Origin: Enterococcus_C asini_A
GTDB taxonomy: Bacteria; Bacillota; Bacilli; Lactobacillales; Enterococcaceae
Assembly (NCBI RefSeq): GCF_031928785.1
Contig: NZ_JARQAL010000001.1
Reading direction: 5' to 3' (one strand)
DNA: 64,000 nucleotides
The notes beneath the pieces are model-generated. The model was not told the DNA's origin and did not search any database. It was given only the letters and a program-made list of their open reading frames with translations. Positions within the stretch are counted from its first letter, which is position 1; each line of letters opens with the position of its first letter. Of the stretch, positions 43,839-50,652 are shown piece by piece. A program made the translations under genes and the position numbers.

Positions 43839-45209
43839 TTGGATGAAAATCAAGAAGCACTAGACTTGCAATTTGCCCAATTACAAGAGGCATTGGCAAA
43901 AAATGATATGAAACAATTCCGGGAGCTGTTTTTGGACTTGCATATCTTTGAGCAAGGGCAGTTTTACCAATCCCTCACAGATGAACAACGGCAAATGATG
44001 TATGCCTATTTATCTCCCAAAGAAATCGCGGATATGTTTGACGTTATTGAAGAAGACAATGTGCATATGACAGAATATCTTTCTGAAATGCGCCCAGGGT
44101 ATGCGGCAGATATGTTAGCTGAAATGTACACGGATAACGCGGTGGATTTACTAAACACTTTGGATAAACGCCAAACGGCTAAGTATTTAAGCATCATGCC
44201 CCATGAGTCTGCCCGAGAAATTCGGGAATTGCTTCATTATGAAGACGATACTGCCGGTTCCATTATGACCACCGAGTATGTCTCGATTGTGGCCAATCAA
44301 ACGGTGCGCTCTGCCATGTATGTCTTAAAAAGTGAAGCCACCGCAGCGGAAACCATCTATTATATTTATGTAGTAGATCAAGAGAATCATTTAGTTGGGG
44401 TTATTTCCCTGAGAGATTTGATTATCAATGATGATGATGTGATGATTGCAGATATTTTAAGTGAACGGGTTATTTCCGTCCATGTAGGAGACGACCAAGA
44501 AGACGTAGCCCAAACCTTCCGGGATTATGACTTTCTTGCTTTACCGGTAACGGATTATGATGAGCATTTATTAGGGATTGTTACCGTTGACGATATCATC
44601 GACGTTATCGACGATGAAGCAGCTAGTGACTATTCTGGTTTGGCCGGGGTCAATGTGGAAGAAGTCTCAGAAAATCCGGTGAAATCGGCTATGCGCCGTT
44701 TGCCTTGGTTGATTACCTTACTCTTTTTAGGAATGGCTACAGCTAGTTTAATCAGTCATTATGAAGAATTGGTCAGTGAAGCCTCAATTTTAGCGGTCTT
44801 TATTTCGTTGATTACCGGAACTGCCGGGAATGCTGGTACGCAATCTTTGGCGGTGGCAGTAAGGCGCTTGGCTATTACCGAAGACAAGGAACGCTCTTTT
44901 TTGGGAACGGTGATTGGAGAAGTCTTAACCGGTCTATTTACCGGAGCGATTACCGGATTGACTATTTTTGCCATTGTTTCTCTTTGGAAGGGAAATCCAG
45001 TGCTAGGGTTTGTCATTGGCATTGCCATGATGTTTGCCATTACGGTGGCTAATCTTGCAGGGAGCTTTATTCCGATGTTAATGGATAAACTAGGTTTTGA
45101 CCCCGCGGTAGCCAGTGGCCCTTTTATCACCACATTAAGTGATTTAACTTCAGTTTTGATTTATTTCAATATCGCGAGTATCTTTATGCAGCATTTTATT
45201 GGAAGCTGA
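43839..45209 (+). CDS. mgtE: Magnesium transporter MgtE
   Basis: 456 residues with the full MgtE layout. An acidic N-domain (1-125) comes first, then two CBS domains (about 135-255) that sense Mg2+, a plug helix, and five membrane helices ending near 450. The pore-region PFITTLSDLTSVLIYF is conserved. The start is TTG 43839, 5 bases after GAGGTGA; an in-frame GTG at 43830 overlaps that site. Last gene of the relQ cluster and followed by a terminator. Confidence 0.92.
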   Translation: MDENQEALDLQFAQLQEALAKNDMKQFRELFLDLHIFEQGQFYQSLTDEQRQMMYAYLSPKEIADMFDVIEEDNVHMTEYLSEMRPGYAADMLAEMYTDNAVDLLNTLDKRQTAKYLSIMPHESAREIRELLHYEDDTAGSIMTTEYVSIVANQTVRSAMYVLKSEATAAETIYYIYVVDQENHLVGVISLRDLIINDDDVMIADILSERVISVHVGDDQEDVAQTFRDYDFLALPVTDYDEHLLGIVTVDDIIDVIDDEAASDYSGLAGVNVEEVSENPVKSAMRRLPWLITLLFLGMATASLISHYEELVSEASILAVFISLITGTAGNAGTQSLAVAVRRLAITEDKERSFLGTVIGEVLTGLFTGAITGLTIFAIVSLWKGNPVLGFVIGIAMMFAITVANLAGSFIPMLMDKLGFDPAVASGPFITTLSDLTSVLIYFNIASIFMQHFIGS

Positions 45210-45213
45210 GTAT

Positions 45214-45263
45214 AAAAAAACATAAGCGGTTCGGCGAATTTTGCCGAGCCGCTTATGTTTTTT
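45214..45263. terminator. Bidirectional terminator after mgtE
   Basis: About 20-bp stem AAAACATAAGCGGTTCGGC/GCCGAGCCGCTTATGTTTT, loop GAATTTT, T-runs on both strands; shared with the convergent PH/SHOCT gene. Confidence 0.92.
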
Positions 45264-45275
45264 GTGCCAATATCT

Positions 45276-45965
45276 TTAATGATTCAAAAATTTATTTTTA
45301 TATTCATCGTATTCTTCTTGGGAAATCAGGCCTGCTTCCAAGGCTTTTTTGCGTTCTTTTAGTTTTTCGTAATTGGTTTCGGTGGTCAATGGCGTTGAAG
45401 TACTAGTGACTTTTTGACGGTTGGCGGTGGTGATGCCATCCATTAAGCCGTCTTGTAAATCGCTTTTGCTATCTTCTAACAGTTTGGCAATTTCGAAAAC
45501 CACTCGCTTTGTCCAAAAAATACTAAAGACTTCCCGAAAACTTTCAATACGCAATGAACCCCAGATAATCCGAGTATTGGGATTAATGGTATTGATATTA
45601 TTTAGAGGCAGACTTTTATAATCGTTGTGGAACGGAACCCAACGTGCAAAAATTAAGCGACCAGAATTAGTGACAGCGTAGGCGGTAAAGCCTTTGCAGC
45701 TAAAGTAGCGGACTTTTCCAGCTTGTCTTTCTTGCACTCGCTCGTGATAGGCGGCAGGGTCTTCTCCGTCAAATTGTTGGATGTTTTCCCGGTCTTCGGG
45801 ATGATGCCGACCGATAAAAGTAGCCAACGCTTCCTCATCTTTGCCTAGGGCGTCTTCAATTAATTTGAAATGTTTTTTTTGCAACCAACCACCGATAATT
45901 GGGGTCAGATTAAAGCCCAATTTATGATTCCGGGCATAGGCGTACATTTCCTCTGCATTTTTCAT
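45276..45965 (-). CDS. PH-like and SHOCT domain protein of unknown function
   Basis: 229 residues. The centre (about 75-170) has the strand pattern of a bacterial PH domain: GKVRYFSCKGFTAYAVTNSG, then RLIFARWVPF and TRIIWGSLRIESFREVFSIFW. The last 30 residues, LKERKKALEAGLISQEEYD, are a SHOCT motif, a short oligomerisation or anchoring segment. No membrane segment or signal peptide. Function unknown. AGGAGCCAAG precedes the ATG. It lies 92 bases downstream of the GNAT gene on the same strand. Confidence 0.65.
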   Translation of the reverse strand: MKNAEEMYAYARNHKLGFNLTPIIGGWLQKKHFKLIEDALGKDEEALATFIGRHHPEDRENIQQFDGEDPAAYHERVQERQAGKVRYFSCKGFTAYAVTNSGRLIFARWVPFHNDYKSLPLNNINTINPNTRIIWGSLRIESFREVFSIFWTKRVVFEIAKLLEDSKSDLQDGLMDGITTANRQKVTSTSTPLTTETNYEKLKERKKALEAGLISQEEYDEYKNKFLNH

Positions 45966-46057
45966 TTTCTTGGCTCCTCATAAAGTAATCTATGCGTTTT
46001 TAGTATAGCATAAACCCCTTTTAAAGACGCTTATTATGATAGCTGCCGTTTTTTGCC

Positions 46058-46606
46058 TTATCTTTTTCTCAAAGTAGCTAATAGTGCAAGGCCTTTTTTG
46101 AAATCTTTCGTTCCGGGAAGGATTTCATAACCAAGTTTTTCATAGAGAAAGATGGCGGGATAACTCCAAGTTTGAGTATGAAGGAAAATCGCTTTTTCTG
46201 GATTTAAATCCGTTAAAAGCTGGGTAATAGTCGCTACCAAAAAGCGAGCCAGTCCTTTTTGTTGGGCTTCAGGTTTGACGGCCAGCCAGTGAAGGAGCGG
46301 CTCGTTGGTTTTTCCCCACCACGCGGTACAAGTGGCAACTTTTTGACCGTTGTCATCTTCAATAAACGCCATGCGATGAGCTAATTCTTCTGGATAGGGA
46401 GCAAATGTTTTTTGAAAGTAAGCTTGGGCATCGGCTACGTTGTCAAATTCTCCTACAGAAGTCTCAATCTCACACCAAGCATTTTCATCTCCTGCTTGGT
46501 AATACACTAATTTGTAGCTCTTTACTAAAGTTTTTTGGGGGATCGTCACACTGTTTTTCGAACGTTTCATAATAAATTCAATATAAGGTAATGATTTATC
46601 TAGCAA
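46058..46606 (-). CDS. GNAT family N-acetyltransferase
   Basis: 182 residues. Acetyl-CoA-binding pattern QKGLARFLVATI (the R/Q-x-x-G-x-A/G motif) and C-terminal YEKLGYEILPG are typical. The substrate is unknown. The start is TTG 46606, 7 bases after AAGGAGG, with an in-frame ATG at 46570 as a poorer alternative. Only 14 bases separate it from the end of the AraC-type regulator, so the two are one operon. Confidence 0.8.
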   Translation of the reverse strand: MLDKSLPYIEFIMKRSKNSVTIPQKTLVKSYKLVYYQAGDENAWCEIETSVGEFDNVADAQAYFQKTFAPYPEELAHRMAFIEDDNGQKVATCTAWWGKTNEPLLHWLAVKPEAQQKGLARFLVATITQLLTDLNPEKAIFLHTQTWSYPAIFLYEKLGYEILPGTKDFKKGLALLATLRKR

Positions 46607-46620
46607 AATAATGCCTCCTT

Positions 46621-47457
46621 TTACGAACGTTCCTTGCTTAAAATAGCGGAAGGGGTGGTGCCATATTGTTTTTTAAAGGATTTGCTAAAGTGATAAGCAT
46701 CTTGGTAGCCTACCATTTGAGCCACTTCCTTAATCGTAGTTTTCCCTTCTTTTAAAAGGTCTGCTGCATGGGCGAGGCGAATTTGAATCAAATAATTAAT
46801 CGGGCCCATGCCGACAGTCTCTTTAAAAATTCTCGAGAGATAAGTGGGACTGACAAAGTGATCTTGGGCTAGTTTTTCCAATGTGACTTCTTCAGAATAA
46901 TGATTTTCAATAAAATAAATCACTTGGTTAACGATTTGCTGATGACGTTTTTCACTGGCGGACAGACGTGGGGTGATGCTGTTTTCATCTTCATTTAATC
47001 CTCGGAGAATATAGGCTAAAATTTGTAGGACTTGGCCTTTGTGCATCAATTGAAATTCAAATTGTTCATAGTTCATTTCTTTGATGATGCCCCAAGCTTG
47101 TTCAATCACTTGGTGTTGGTAACGTCCCAGATTTAGTAAAGGGGTTTTATTAGGGAAAAAGTTGCGCTTTAAGCCATCTAAAGAAATATTTTTTAAGCCA
47201 ATGTGTAATTGATGGGAGTGGGTGTTCGTTTTTTGCCACTCCTGGTGCATAACGCCCGGGTTAAATAAGAGCACGTCGCCAGCATGGAGAGAACGGGCTG
47301 GTTCCTGATCAAATTGATACATGACCTCGCCTTCTAAAATGATGCTGATTTCGAGAAACTCATGGCTGTGCAATTTATTGTAGTTGTCGCTTTTATTCCA
47401 TGGATCAAAGAGATACAAAATCTCTGGATTAAAGGTTTGCGGATTGACGTATTGCAT
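46621..47457 (-). CDS. AraC-family transcriptional regulator with cupin sensor
   Basis: 278 residues. An N-terminal cupin (HSHEFLEISIILEGEVMY, with DVLLFNPGVMHQ) would bind a sugar or small ligand. The C-terminal 100 residues hold two helix-turn-helix motifs: VTLEKLAQDHFVSPTYLSRIF and the signature VAQMVGYQDAYHFSKSFKK. Targets are not evident. Possible regulation of its own operon with the GNAT gene. A short upstream region (47458-47603) carries only the cutC terminator and its own promoter area. Confidence 0.85.
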   Translation of the reverse strand: MQYVNPQTFNPEILYLFDPWNKSDNYNKLHSHEFLEISIILEGEVMYQFDQEPARSLHAGDVLLFNPGVMHQEWQKTNTHSHQLHIGLKNISLDGLKRNFFPNKTPLLNLGRYQHQVIEQAWGIIKEMNYEQFEFQLMHKGQVLQILAYILRGLNEDENSITPRLSASEKRHQQIVNQVIYFIENHYSEEVTLEKLAQDHFVSPTYLSRIFKETVGMGPINYLIQIRLAHAADLLKEGKTTIKEVAQMVGYQDAYHFSKSFKKQYGTTPSAILSKERS

Positions 47458-47561
47458 GTTTTTTCTCCCGATGAACGAAGGGGACAGACCTCGTTTGATA
47501 GACTTATTTTACCTCATTTACGCTCAGGTAGCTTACTTTAATTTAAGAAAGGGCGATTGAT

Positions 47562-47594
47562 AAAAAAAGCGAAACCCACTTAGGCTTCGCTTTT
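47562..47594 (-). terminator. Terminator after cutC
   Basis: On the minus strand, AAAAGCGAA/TTCGCTTTT with 15 bases between and a run of seven T. Confidence 0.8.
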
Positions 47595-47603
47595 ACGTAG
47601 CTA

Positions 47604-48239
47604 TTAAAAGTTTACAATTTTTGTTCCGTGAGCTTCTTTTACCCCCAGTGTGGTTGTGACTTCCGCCACATTTTCAGATGTAACGCCACCGCCAGGTAAA
47701 ATAATAATTCTTCCAGCGGCATAATCTACCAACTCTTTTAAGTAAGGAAGATTTTCTGTTATTGGGCTGCCGCTAGGGCCACCATGACTTAAAATCCGGG
47801 TTACCCCATGGTCTGCTAACCAGTCCAACGCTTCTTTTTGGCGCTCTTTGCAAATGGCATCAAACGCCATATGGAAGGTGACTTCTAAGCCTTCAGCAGT
47901 TTCTAAAAAGAGTTCTAAGCTCTCTTCATCCAACCAGCCGTCTTCTTGCAACATGCCAAAGACCACGCCATCGGTACCGAGTTTTTTTGCTTCAATTAAA
48001 TCTGTATGCATGATTTTTAATTCAATATCGTTGTAGACAAAATTTCCTCCTCGGGCTCTGATCATCGTCATTACCGGAATCCCTTTTTCCCCAGCATAGG
48101 CGAGGCTTTCTTCAATTACCCCAGTGGAGGGAGTGGTACCTCCCACAGCTAAGTTGTCACACAGTTCAATGCGCGTAGCTCCAGCAGCTAAGGCTTTGGG
48201 AATATCGGTAAAGTTTTCTGCACAAAATTCTTTTATCAT
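47604..48239 (-). CDS. cutC: CutC family protein
   Basis: 211 residues, TIM-barrel CutC fold. The start MIKEFCAENFTD, then TRIELCDNLAVGGTTPS, MIRARGG.F.Y, and HMAFDAI are family blocks. CutC was named for copper tolerance, and in Enterococcus faecalis it has been linked to copper homeostasis; its chemistry is not settled. AGGAAGC precedes the ATG. Divergent from rlmA. Confidence 0.9.
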   Translation of the reverse strand: MIKEFCAENFTDIPKALAAGATRIELCDNLAVGGTTPSTGVIEESLAYAGEKGIPVMTMIRARGGNFVYNDIELKIMHTDLIEAKKLGTDGVVFGMLQEDGWLDEESLELFLETAEGLEVTFHMAFDAICKERQKEALDWLADHGVTRILSHGGPSGSPITENLPYLKELVDYAAGRIIILPGGGVTSENVAEVTTTLGVKEAHGTKIVNF

Positions 48240-48316
48240 CTTGCTTCCTCCGTTCTGTTAGCTTCAGTAGAATTCTAACATATCTCTATGGTAAAGTAGT
48301 AACCGAGGTGATTTGG

Positions 48317-49186
48317 GTGAAGAAAAAAATTGAACGAGGCCAAGAATTTGTAGCCAGTGAGGCAGAACTGTTTGCTTGTCCGATTTGTCATGAGAACATG
48401 CTTGCAGATCACAGGGGACTGATTTGTCCCAACAACCATCGTTTCGATGTCTCCAAAAAAGGCACGCTGTTTTTTTTACAGCATCAAGTGAAAACGGAAT
48501 ACGATGAAGAGATGTTTCGTGCCCGACGCAAGTTGATTCAAGGAGGCATGTATGCTCCTTTACTGAAACAATTAGCTCAGTGGCTACCAAATAAAGGAAC
48601 TCTTTTAGATGTCGGTTGTGGGGAAGGGAGCTTTTTGGATTTATTATTGGCTGAACGCCCTCAAAAGACTGGGATAGGTTTTGATATTTCCAAAGCCGGC
48701 GTGTATATGGCAACGGATTTAAATCCCACAGCTTTTTGGTGTGTGGCAGATTTGACCAATTTACCTTTTCGTAAGGCTAGCTTTGATACGGTCTTAAATA
48801 TTTTTTCTCCGTCCAATTATCAAGAATTTGCACGGATTTTAAAGCCAGAAGGTCAGTTGTTAAAAGTCGTGCCCGGACCGAAATACTTACAAGAATTGCG
48901 CCAAGCCTTCTTCCCTGACGATGTTAACAAACAACAATACTCCAATCGACTTGTTCAAGAAAAATTCACAGAAGCTTATCTTTATACTGAAGAGCAAAAA
49001 ATAACTTATGAATTTGACATTCCTAAAGAACTCCAATTGGATTTATTGGAGATGTCACCTTTAGAGTGGAGTGCTGAGGCGGTGCAAAAAGAAAAACTAA
49101 AAAAACATCCTTTAGAGAAAATTACCATCGACCTTTTACTCTTAAGAGGGAAAAACAGCCCATTTTGTGAAGAATTTATGATTTAA
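48317..49186 (+). CDS. rlmA: 23S rRNA guanine-N1 methyltransferase RlmA
   Basis: 289 residues. An N-terminal zinc finger CPICHENM...CPNNHRF (about 22-45) and a class I SAM site LLDVGCGEGSFL (about 95-106) define the RlmA family. It methylates N1 of G748 (Gram-positive type) or G745 in helix 35 of 23S rRNA. The start is GTG 48317, 5 bases after GAGGTGA; the in-frame GTG at 48308 is part of that ribosome site. The candidate sRNA promoter begins directly after its stop codon. Confidence 0.87.
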   Translation: MKKKIERGQEFVASEAELFACPICHENMLADHRGLICPNNHRFDVSKKGTLFFLQHQVKTEYDEEMFRARRKLIQGGMYAPLLKQLAQWLPNKGTLLDVGCGEGSFLDLLLAERPQKTGIGFDISKAGVYMATDLNPTAFWCVADLTNLPFRKASFDTVLNIFSPSNYQEFARILKPEGQLLKVVPGPKYLQELRQAFFPDDVNKQQYSNRLVQEKFTEAYLYTEEQKITYEFDIPKELQLDLLEMSPLEWSAEAVQKEKLKKHPLEKITIDLLLLRGKNSPFCEEFMI

Positions 49187-49189
49187 TAG

Positions 49190-49218
49190 TTGCATTTTGA
49201 CCAAAGGGGTGATATAGT
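49190..49218 (+). promoter_or_regulatory. Promoter of the candidate sRNA
   Basis: TTGCAT (49190-49195), 17-base spacer, TATAGT (49213-49218) preceded by TGA, an extended -10. The start point is expected near 49225. Confidence 0.7.
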
Positions 49219-49224
49219 TACGTC

Positions 49225-49337
49225 AAGTCATTTTTCATTGGTTTTTATCAGGTTCCTGTTCTGATAAAAGTTAGTGAAAAGAGCTTCACTAACGTAACAA
49301 CTTGCCGTGCTTGACACCGAGTTGGTACGTTTTTTTT
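49225..49337 (+). ncRNA. Candidate small RNA upstream of trmL
   Basis: A unit of about 113 nt with its own extended -10 promoter and three consecutive hairpins. Hairpin 1: TTTTATCAG/CTGATAAAA (49243-49269), 9 bp, loop GTTCCTGTT. Hairpin 2: GTTAGTGAA/TTCACTAAC (49270-49293), 9 bp perfect, loop AAGAGC. Hairpin 3: CGTA plus CAACTTG/CGAGTTG plus TACG (49293-49329), then eight T (49330-49337). No ORF with a ribosome site. A separate -10 for trmL follows (49370), so this is not simply its leader, though attenuation cannot be excluded. Not recognised as tRNA, SRP RNA, 6S, tmRNA or RNase P RNA. Confidence 0.65.
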
Positions 49338-49366
49338 GCGTTAAAAAGCCCAATTTAGCTGATTTA

Positions 49367-49410
49367 TGCTATAGTGATGGGGAATGTTCCAAGGCTGTGT
49401 TATGCCTTGG
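49367..49410 (+). promoter_or_regulatory. Extended -10 and leader hairpin of trmL
   Basis: TGCTATAGT (49367-49375) followed by a 7-bp hairpin CCAAGGC/GCCTTGG (49389-49410) that ends 4 bases before the AAGGAG ribosome site. Confidence 0.5.
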
Positions 49411-49430
49411 CAAAAAGGAGCGAACATGTC

Positions 49431-49943
49431 ATGAATCACATTGTTTTATTTGAACCATTAATTCCAGCCAATACTGGCAATATTGCCCGAACTTGCGCTG
49501 CTACCAATACCCCGTTACACTTAATTGAACCTTTAGGCTTTTCCACAGATGACAAGCATTTAAAACGGGCAGGGTTGGACTACTGGCATGCAGTGGATAT
49601 CCATTATCATCAAGATTTGCCTGCTTTCTTAGCTTATTTAGCAGAACAAGAAAATGCCCAATTGCATTTGATTTCTAAATTTGCTCACAAAGTTTACAGC
49701 GAGGTCAATTATCAAGATGGCCAAGCGCATTTCTTTTTATTTGGCAAAGAGACTACTGGATTACCAGAGGACTTTATGCGAGAAAACGAAGAAAAATGTT
49801 TGCGAATTCCGATGAATGATGAGCATGTGCGTTCTTTAAATTTGTCTAATACGGCGGCCATGGTTGTCTATGAAGCGTTGCGTCAACAGGGCTTCCCTAA
49901 TTTAGAACTGACCCATCATTACGAGCACGACAAATTAGACTAG
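49431..49943 (+). CDS. trmL: tRNA (cytidine/uridine-34-2'-O)-methyltransferase TrmL
   Basis: 170 residues of the SPOUT class. N-terminal IVLFEPLIPANTGNIARTC, central LFGKETTGLPEDF and C-terminal MNDEHVRSLNLSNTAAMVVYE form the knotted SAM site. TrmL methylates the wobble ribose of tRNA-Leu isoacceptors. The ATG at 49431 has AAGGAG 10 bases upstream; the frame opens earlier at 49374 inside the promoter. It leads a run with the phosphatase and recD2 genes. Confidence 0.9.
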   Translation: MNHIVLFEPLIPANTGNIARTCAATNTPLHLIEPLGFSTDDKHLKRAGLDYWHAVDIHYHQDLPAFLAYLAEQENAQLHLISKFAHKVYSEVNYQDGQAHFFLFGKETTGLPEDFMRENEEKCLRIPMNDEHVRSLNLSNTAAMVVYEALRQQGFPNLELTHHYEHDKLD

Positions 49944-49965
49944 TTTTTTATAAAGGAGAATTTGT

Positions 49966-50622
49966 ATGGAATTGTATTTTACCCGGCATGGCAAGACGCA
50001 ATGGAATTTAGAACGGCGTTTTCAAGGTAGAGAAGGGGATTCGCCGTTACTGCCGGAAAGTTTGTCAGAAGTAGCTCGTCTAGGCAATCACATCGCCAAC
50101 GTTCCCTTTGAAGCGGTGTATGCTAGTAGCTCCCCACGGGCCAAACGAACAGCCGAAGAAATCATCAAACGTTTAGCCAAGCCTGCCCCCTTGTATTTGA
50201 CAGATGATTTGCGGGAGTTAGGTTTAGGCACTTTAGAAGGCAAACTGATTGATGAAGTGGTACAAGATCATCCTGTAGCCATGGACAATTTGCGGCATCA
50301 TTTGGACCGGTATGATCCTAGTGATTTTGGTGGAGAGTCAGTGCAAGACGCTTTGGAGCGAATTACTCAAGTTGTGGTACAAGCAGCCGCTACCCATCAA
50401 GGACCGGTATTGTTTGTAGGTCATGGCGCTTCTTTGACGGCAACGATTCAGTGGTTGATTGGTAAAGACTTAAGCGAATTACGAGCTATGGGTGGGCTTG
50501 TGAACAATAGTTTAACGATTATGGAAACAACGAATGAAGCTAAAATCCCTCCTTATCGGTTAAAAGTCTACAATGATGCGAGCTTTTTAGCGAATTCTGA
50601 TGGGCGAGATGCTTTGTCTTAA
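49966..50622 (+). CDS. Histidine phosphatase (phosphoglycerate-mutase-like) family protein
   Basis: 218 residues. The RHG motif FTRHGKTQWN with the phosphate-accepting His (residue 8) and the second catalytic His in FVGHGASL are clear. Small cytoplasmic members act on varied phosphometabolites; substrate unknown. AAAGGAGAA precedes the ATG; 22 bases after trmL and 30 bases before recD2. Confidence 0.87.
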   Translation: MELYFTRHGKTQWNLERRFQGREGDSPLLPESLSEVARLGNHIANVPFEAVYASSSPRAKRTAEEIIKRLAKPAPLYLTDDLRELGLGTLEGKLIDEVVQDHPVAMDNLRHHLDRYDPSDFGGESVQDALERITQVVVQAAATHQGPVLFVGHGASLTATIQWLIGKDLSELRAMGGLVNNSLTIMETTNEAKIPPYRLKVYNDASFLANSDGRDALS

Positions 50623-50652
50623 TTAAAGTAGGAAGGAAAAGGAGCGACAACG

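Noticed and set aside
49290..49337. Tail of the sRNA at 49.3 kb resembles the 3' hairpin of a Cas9 tracrRNA (ACTTG...CACCGAGT..GGT..TTTT)
   Set aside because: No cas genes, no CRISPR array and no anti-repeat matching enterococcal repeats are present; the stem pairs differently. Treated as chance likeness.
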